From NCBI RefSeq assembly GCF_017744015.1, contig NZ_JAGHRA010000019.1, positions 1 to 56,182 on the forward strand: 56,182 nucleotides of DNA. The letters run 5' to 3'. How positions within the stretch are numbered: the first letter of the stretch is position 1; each line of letters starts with the position of its first letter. A program made the translations under genes and the position numbers. The notes beneath the pieces were generated by a model. That model was not told where the DNA came from. It ran no database searches and worked only from the letters and a program-made list of their open reading frames with translations. This DNA is from Paracoccus sp. R12_2. Its GTDB lineage: Bacteria > Pseudomonadota > Alphaproteobacteria > Rhodobacterales > Rhodobacteraceae. Shown here piece after piece: positions 54,078 to 56,182 of this stretch.

Positions 54078-55479
54078 CGGTCTCCTCCTTCTGCGGCGAC
54101 CCCGTCTGGCCGAAGGCGAGCCCCAGCCCCTCCGCGCGCTCGCGGTCGGCGGCGATCTCGGCATCCACCTGTTCGGCGTCGTAGCCGCGTTCAGAGATCG
54201 CTTGGGACCGGCTCTTGAGCCCCGCGCCGATCGCCATGATCTCGGCCTGCACGTCCTTCATCGGATCGACGTAGTCGAACTTCGGCGGCAGCCATTCGCA
54301 GCCGAGGTAAGCCTCGGGGTTCCGGTCGAAGTCCCGCGCGGGCAGCTCGCCCGTGAGCACCGCCAGCCGCACGAACCGCTCCCAGACCGGGCGGCAGAAC
54401 AGGTGAACGACCACGTTGTGCTGCAGCTGCTCGACGCGGCGGCGGAACTCGATGAGCCCGGCGCGGATCGAGGAATAGGTCACGCCCTCCAGGTCGCCCG
54501 AAACCAGCTCGTAGGGCAGGCCCATCCCCGCTGCGACGGCGCGCAGATGGTTCTTCACGAACGGCGCGTAGGCATCGTGCTCGGTCGGGTTCGAGAAGCG
54601 GATGTCGGTGCCGGGCGGCAGCGGGATCAGGCTGCCGGGCTCCATGCCCACGGTCAGCGCGCCGCCGGTGTTGGTGCCGCTCAGCCCGCCCGCCGTGCCG
54701 TCCGGGTCGGTGATGAAGCCGGTGAACAGCGCCGCGACCTTGGCCTTCACCAGCGCGGCGTCCTCGAACTGGTCGAGCTCGTGAAGCCGCAGCAGCACCG
54801 GTGCGAGCCAGGTGATTCCGCGCAGCTGGCCCGCCGCGAGCGGCTTGAACAGATGCAAACAATCGGCGGCAGGGACGCGGAGCGGGTCAATGCGGAGAGA
54901 CCCCAGCGGATCGCCCGGGCGGGAGGACAAGACCCGGTAGGCGACCCGGCGACCGGCGGCATCGAACTCGATGCCCGCGCGGATCCGCGCCCCGCCGCCG
55001 ATCTCGCGGTGCAGGTCCATCGGAACCTGCTCGCGATCCAGAAGCTCGAGGTGGAGGGGGACCGTGGCGGCGTCGCTGGCGACGCGCAGCCGGGCGAAGC
55101 TTTCGCCGCTCTCGACCATCGCACGCACGGCCATGGCCTGAAGCCCGTAGAAATCCGCCAGCCCGTCCGGAGCGGCATGATCGGTCCAGCGCAGCCAGAG
55201 TGCCTGCAGCCGTTCGCGCACCTCACGGTCGGGATGGGTGGATTGCGGCTTGATCCCGGCGCCGACGACATTGCCGACCAGGCTGTCCACCGCCGCCGCG
55301 ACCCACGGGTTGTTCCGCGCATACCACCCGGCCCGCCGCGCCGCCGTGGTCGCGCCCGCGAGGATCGCCGCGTTCAGCCCGTCGACCGTCCGCGCGCCCT
55401 CCCAACGCCGCCCGCCACCCGCAGCGTTGAAGCCGCGAGCGCGCGCGAGGCCGAGAAGGCGATGGAGAATAGTCCGCAT
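54070..55479 (-). CDS. Phage portal protein, lambda family
   Basis: 469 aa. N-terminal NNPWVAAAVDSLVGNVVGAGIKPQ, central GITWLAPVLLRLHELDQFEDAALVKAKVAA and the GLPYELVSGDLEGVTYSSIRAGLIEFRR block are characteristic of lambda-type portals that form the 12-subunit DNA channel. In related phages terminase large and gpW genes lie just upstream; here nothing like them is found, so the prophage is cut at about 55.5 kb. Confidence 0.9.
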   Translation of the reverse strand: MRTILHRLLGLARARGFNAAGGGRRWEGARTVDGLNAAILAGATTAARRAGWYARNNPWVAAAVDSLVGNVVGAGIKPQSTHPDREVRERLQALWLRWTDHAAPDGLADFYGLQAMAVRAMVESGESFARLRVASDAATVPLHLELLDREQVPMDLHREIGGGARIRAGIEFDAAGRRVAYRVLSSRPGDPLGSLRIDPLRVPAADCLHLFKPLAAGQLRGITWLAPVLLRLHELDQFEDAALVKAKVAALFTGFITDPDGTAGGLSGTNTGGALTVGMEPGSLIPLPPGTDIRFSNPTEHDAYAPFVKNHLRAVAAGMGLPYELVSGDLEGVTYSSIRAGLIEFRRRVEQLQHNVVVHLFCRPVWERFVRLAVLTGELPARDFDRNPEAYLGCEWLPPKFDYVDPMKDVQAEIMAIGAGLKSRSQAISERGYDAEQVDAEIAADRERAEGLGLAFGQTGSPQKEETDG

Positions 55480-55707
55480 GGGCGACAGAATCGCCTATCG
55501 GAACGCGCATGCCCATTCAGAATGTTTGGTAATGGCCGAAGAACTTTCGCACCGTCTCACAGCATTGGTTGGTCACTGCCAGCCAGCGTTGCCATCACGA
55601 CTGCCGGCAAGCTGACGCCACCTCACAGATGAGGACGATCCCCACTATCTTGTGGTAGTGCCGTCTGATAGAGAAAACCCCAAGATCGTGTATTTCGGGG
55701 GATCGCA
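55480..55707. other. Intergenic region before the endonuclease fragment
   Basis: 228 bases where terminase should stand in an intact prophage. A plus-strand reading of about 55620-55715 (DEDDPHYLVVVPSDRENP, then KIVYFGGSQW) looks protein-like but has no good start and overlaps the endonuclease start; perhaps the end of a lost gene. Otherwise nothing seen. Confidence 0.35.
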
Positions 55708-56061
55708 GTGGCGGGCGAGGTTGATTTCAAGGGCAAGGGTCAAGCACTTAGACTCGGGGTGCAGCAAGAACTCGGGGGAGGACCGCTAAGCATCTTCGGA
55801 GCGGCTGCCCAGAAGCACGACCTGTCCATCCGTGAGGTGATGGTTGGTGTTCTGGCAAAGCTGGCTGAACAGTTCCCAGAGCTAGAGTTCCGGCATCTCA
55901 TATCTCTCAGCAAGAAAGAAATGAACGAAAAGCTGCGGGGTTTTGATGCGCGGCTCGGGCAGGCTCTATTCGTCGAAAGCGCGAGTATTCGACCGGACGG
56001 CGGCATCACCGAAGTTCTCGACAAGAACGGACGATGGCGGATTGTTTTGGTGGGCGGGTAA
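55708..56061 (+). pseudogene. N-terminal fragment of an EcoRI/RsrI-family restriction endonuclease
   Basis: 117 codons that line up with the first part of EcoRI and, more closely, Rhodobacter RsrI (about 277 aa): LSIFGAAAQKHDLSIREV, NEKLRGFDARLGQALFVES, SIRPDGGITEV and GRWRIVLVG. EcoRI recognises GAATTC. Asp97 of PDGG equals catalytic Asp91 of EcoRI; the other two catalytic residues (Glu and Lys of ExK) should come at 117 and 119, but the frame reads VGG and stops at 56059 because the IS element begins there. Starts at GTG with GGGGGA upstream. No methylase gene is in the window. Confidence 0.85.
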
Positions 56062-56182
56062 TCCCCCCATTTTTGTGGGGGCTTGGTCGTAGAATTTACG
56101 CGGCCATTCTCAGTTTCTGTGCGGGTGTCATCCCGCCGTTGCCCATGTTTGGGCGCTCATTGTTGTAGGACCAGAGCCATTC
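56057..56182 (-). mobile_element. End of an IS3-family insertion sequence
   Basis: The element enters at the break in the endonuclease gene (about 56057) and runs past the window. Its outer 25 bases contain a hairpin, CCCCCCA and TGTGGGGG arms at about 56063-56081, probably the terminal region and a transcript stop for both sides. The rest is the 3' end of a transposase gene. The exact terminal inverted repeat and target duplication cannot be read with only one end. Confidence 0.7.
56096..56182 (-). CDS. IS3-family transposase, C-terminal end (partial)
   Basis: 28 codons and the stop, reading EWLWSYNNERPNMGNGG then MTPAQKLRMAA. This is the usual C-terminus of the DDE transposase (OrfB, rve domain) of IS3-type elements. 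The 5' part lies outside the window. It disrupts the restriction endonuclease gene at 55708-56061. Confidence 0.87.
   Translation of the reverse strand, partial: EWLWSYNNERPNMGNGGMTPAQKLRMAA

Noticed and set aside
52257..55632. Two long plus-strand open frames (532 and 629 codons)
   Set aside because: Antisense to capsid and portal genes; Arg/Ala-rich translations without motifs.

Overview
The window reads as high-GC alphaproteobacterial DNA, most likely Rhodobacteraceae (Paracoccus/Rhodobacter type). The pointers are an aapJQMP-type amino-acid transporter, TRAP and tricarboxylate (TTT) transporters, a DUF3489 protein, a close match to D-tartrate dehydratase TarD, and a fragment that reads like the Rhodobacter enzyme RsrI. 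This placement is inference from protein resemblance, not a database result.

Frame: an intact initiator tRNA (48-124) is followed about 48.6 kb later by a second copy of its 3' part only (48674-48720). The copies match at 43 of 47 bases; the four differences are two compensated T-stem base pairs. Each end also carries a pair of 10-mers one base apart (189-209 and 48513-48533), as expected of integrase arm sites, and the terminator expected after the tRNA lies beyond the right copy (48750-48770). Everything between is best read as a genomic island integrated in the tRNA-fMet gene.

Layout. (1) 309-19411, minus strand: TRAP transporter, SDR-like protein, ThDP enzyme, HyuA/HyuB, aminotransferase, uronate-dehydrogenase-like protein, D-amino-acid-oxidase-like flavoprotein, LysR regulator, two SDRs, and an amino-acid ABC transporter. 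This is an unassigned catabolic route for an acid or amino-acid-like compound. (2) 20017-26393, plus strand: NhaC antiporter, UspA, a YdiJ-type flavin/Fe-S 2-hydroxyacid dehydrogenase and a 2-oxoglutarate-semialdehyde dehydrogenase, probably draining products to 2-oxoglutarate. (3) 26778-38414: phage-like genes (small proteins, DUF3489, broken ParB/methylase gene, replication module, tyrosine integrase) interrupted by an AraC - Baeyer-Villiger monooxygenase - esterase cassette. (4) 38616-48369: a tartrate regulon with TarD and two LysR regulators on the minus strand, divergent from TctC, a fused TctA-TctB, two tartrate-dehydrogenase paralogues and glycerate kinase.

Right of the island (48972-56182): a PD-(D/E)XK nuclease-like protein, a small protein related to one at 27 kb, an unknown 404-aa protein, a headless run of prophage structural genes (portal, protease-capsid fusion, gpW-like, DUF2190; no terminase), then the N-terminal part of an EcoRI/RsrI-family restriction endonuclease cut off exactly at its catalytic Glu-x-Lys by the end of an IS3-family element that continues past the window.

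The most interesting items are the tRNA-fMet island with its covarying att copies, the beheaded EcoRI-family endonuclease, the unassigned hyu/ThDP/uronate-dehydrogenase-like operon with a candidate operator, the tartrate regulon with a TctA-TctB fusion, and an SDR-like protein that has lost its catalytic Tyr-Lys pair.
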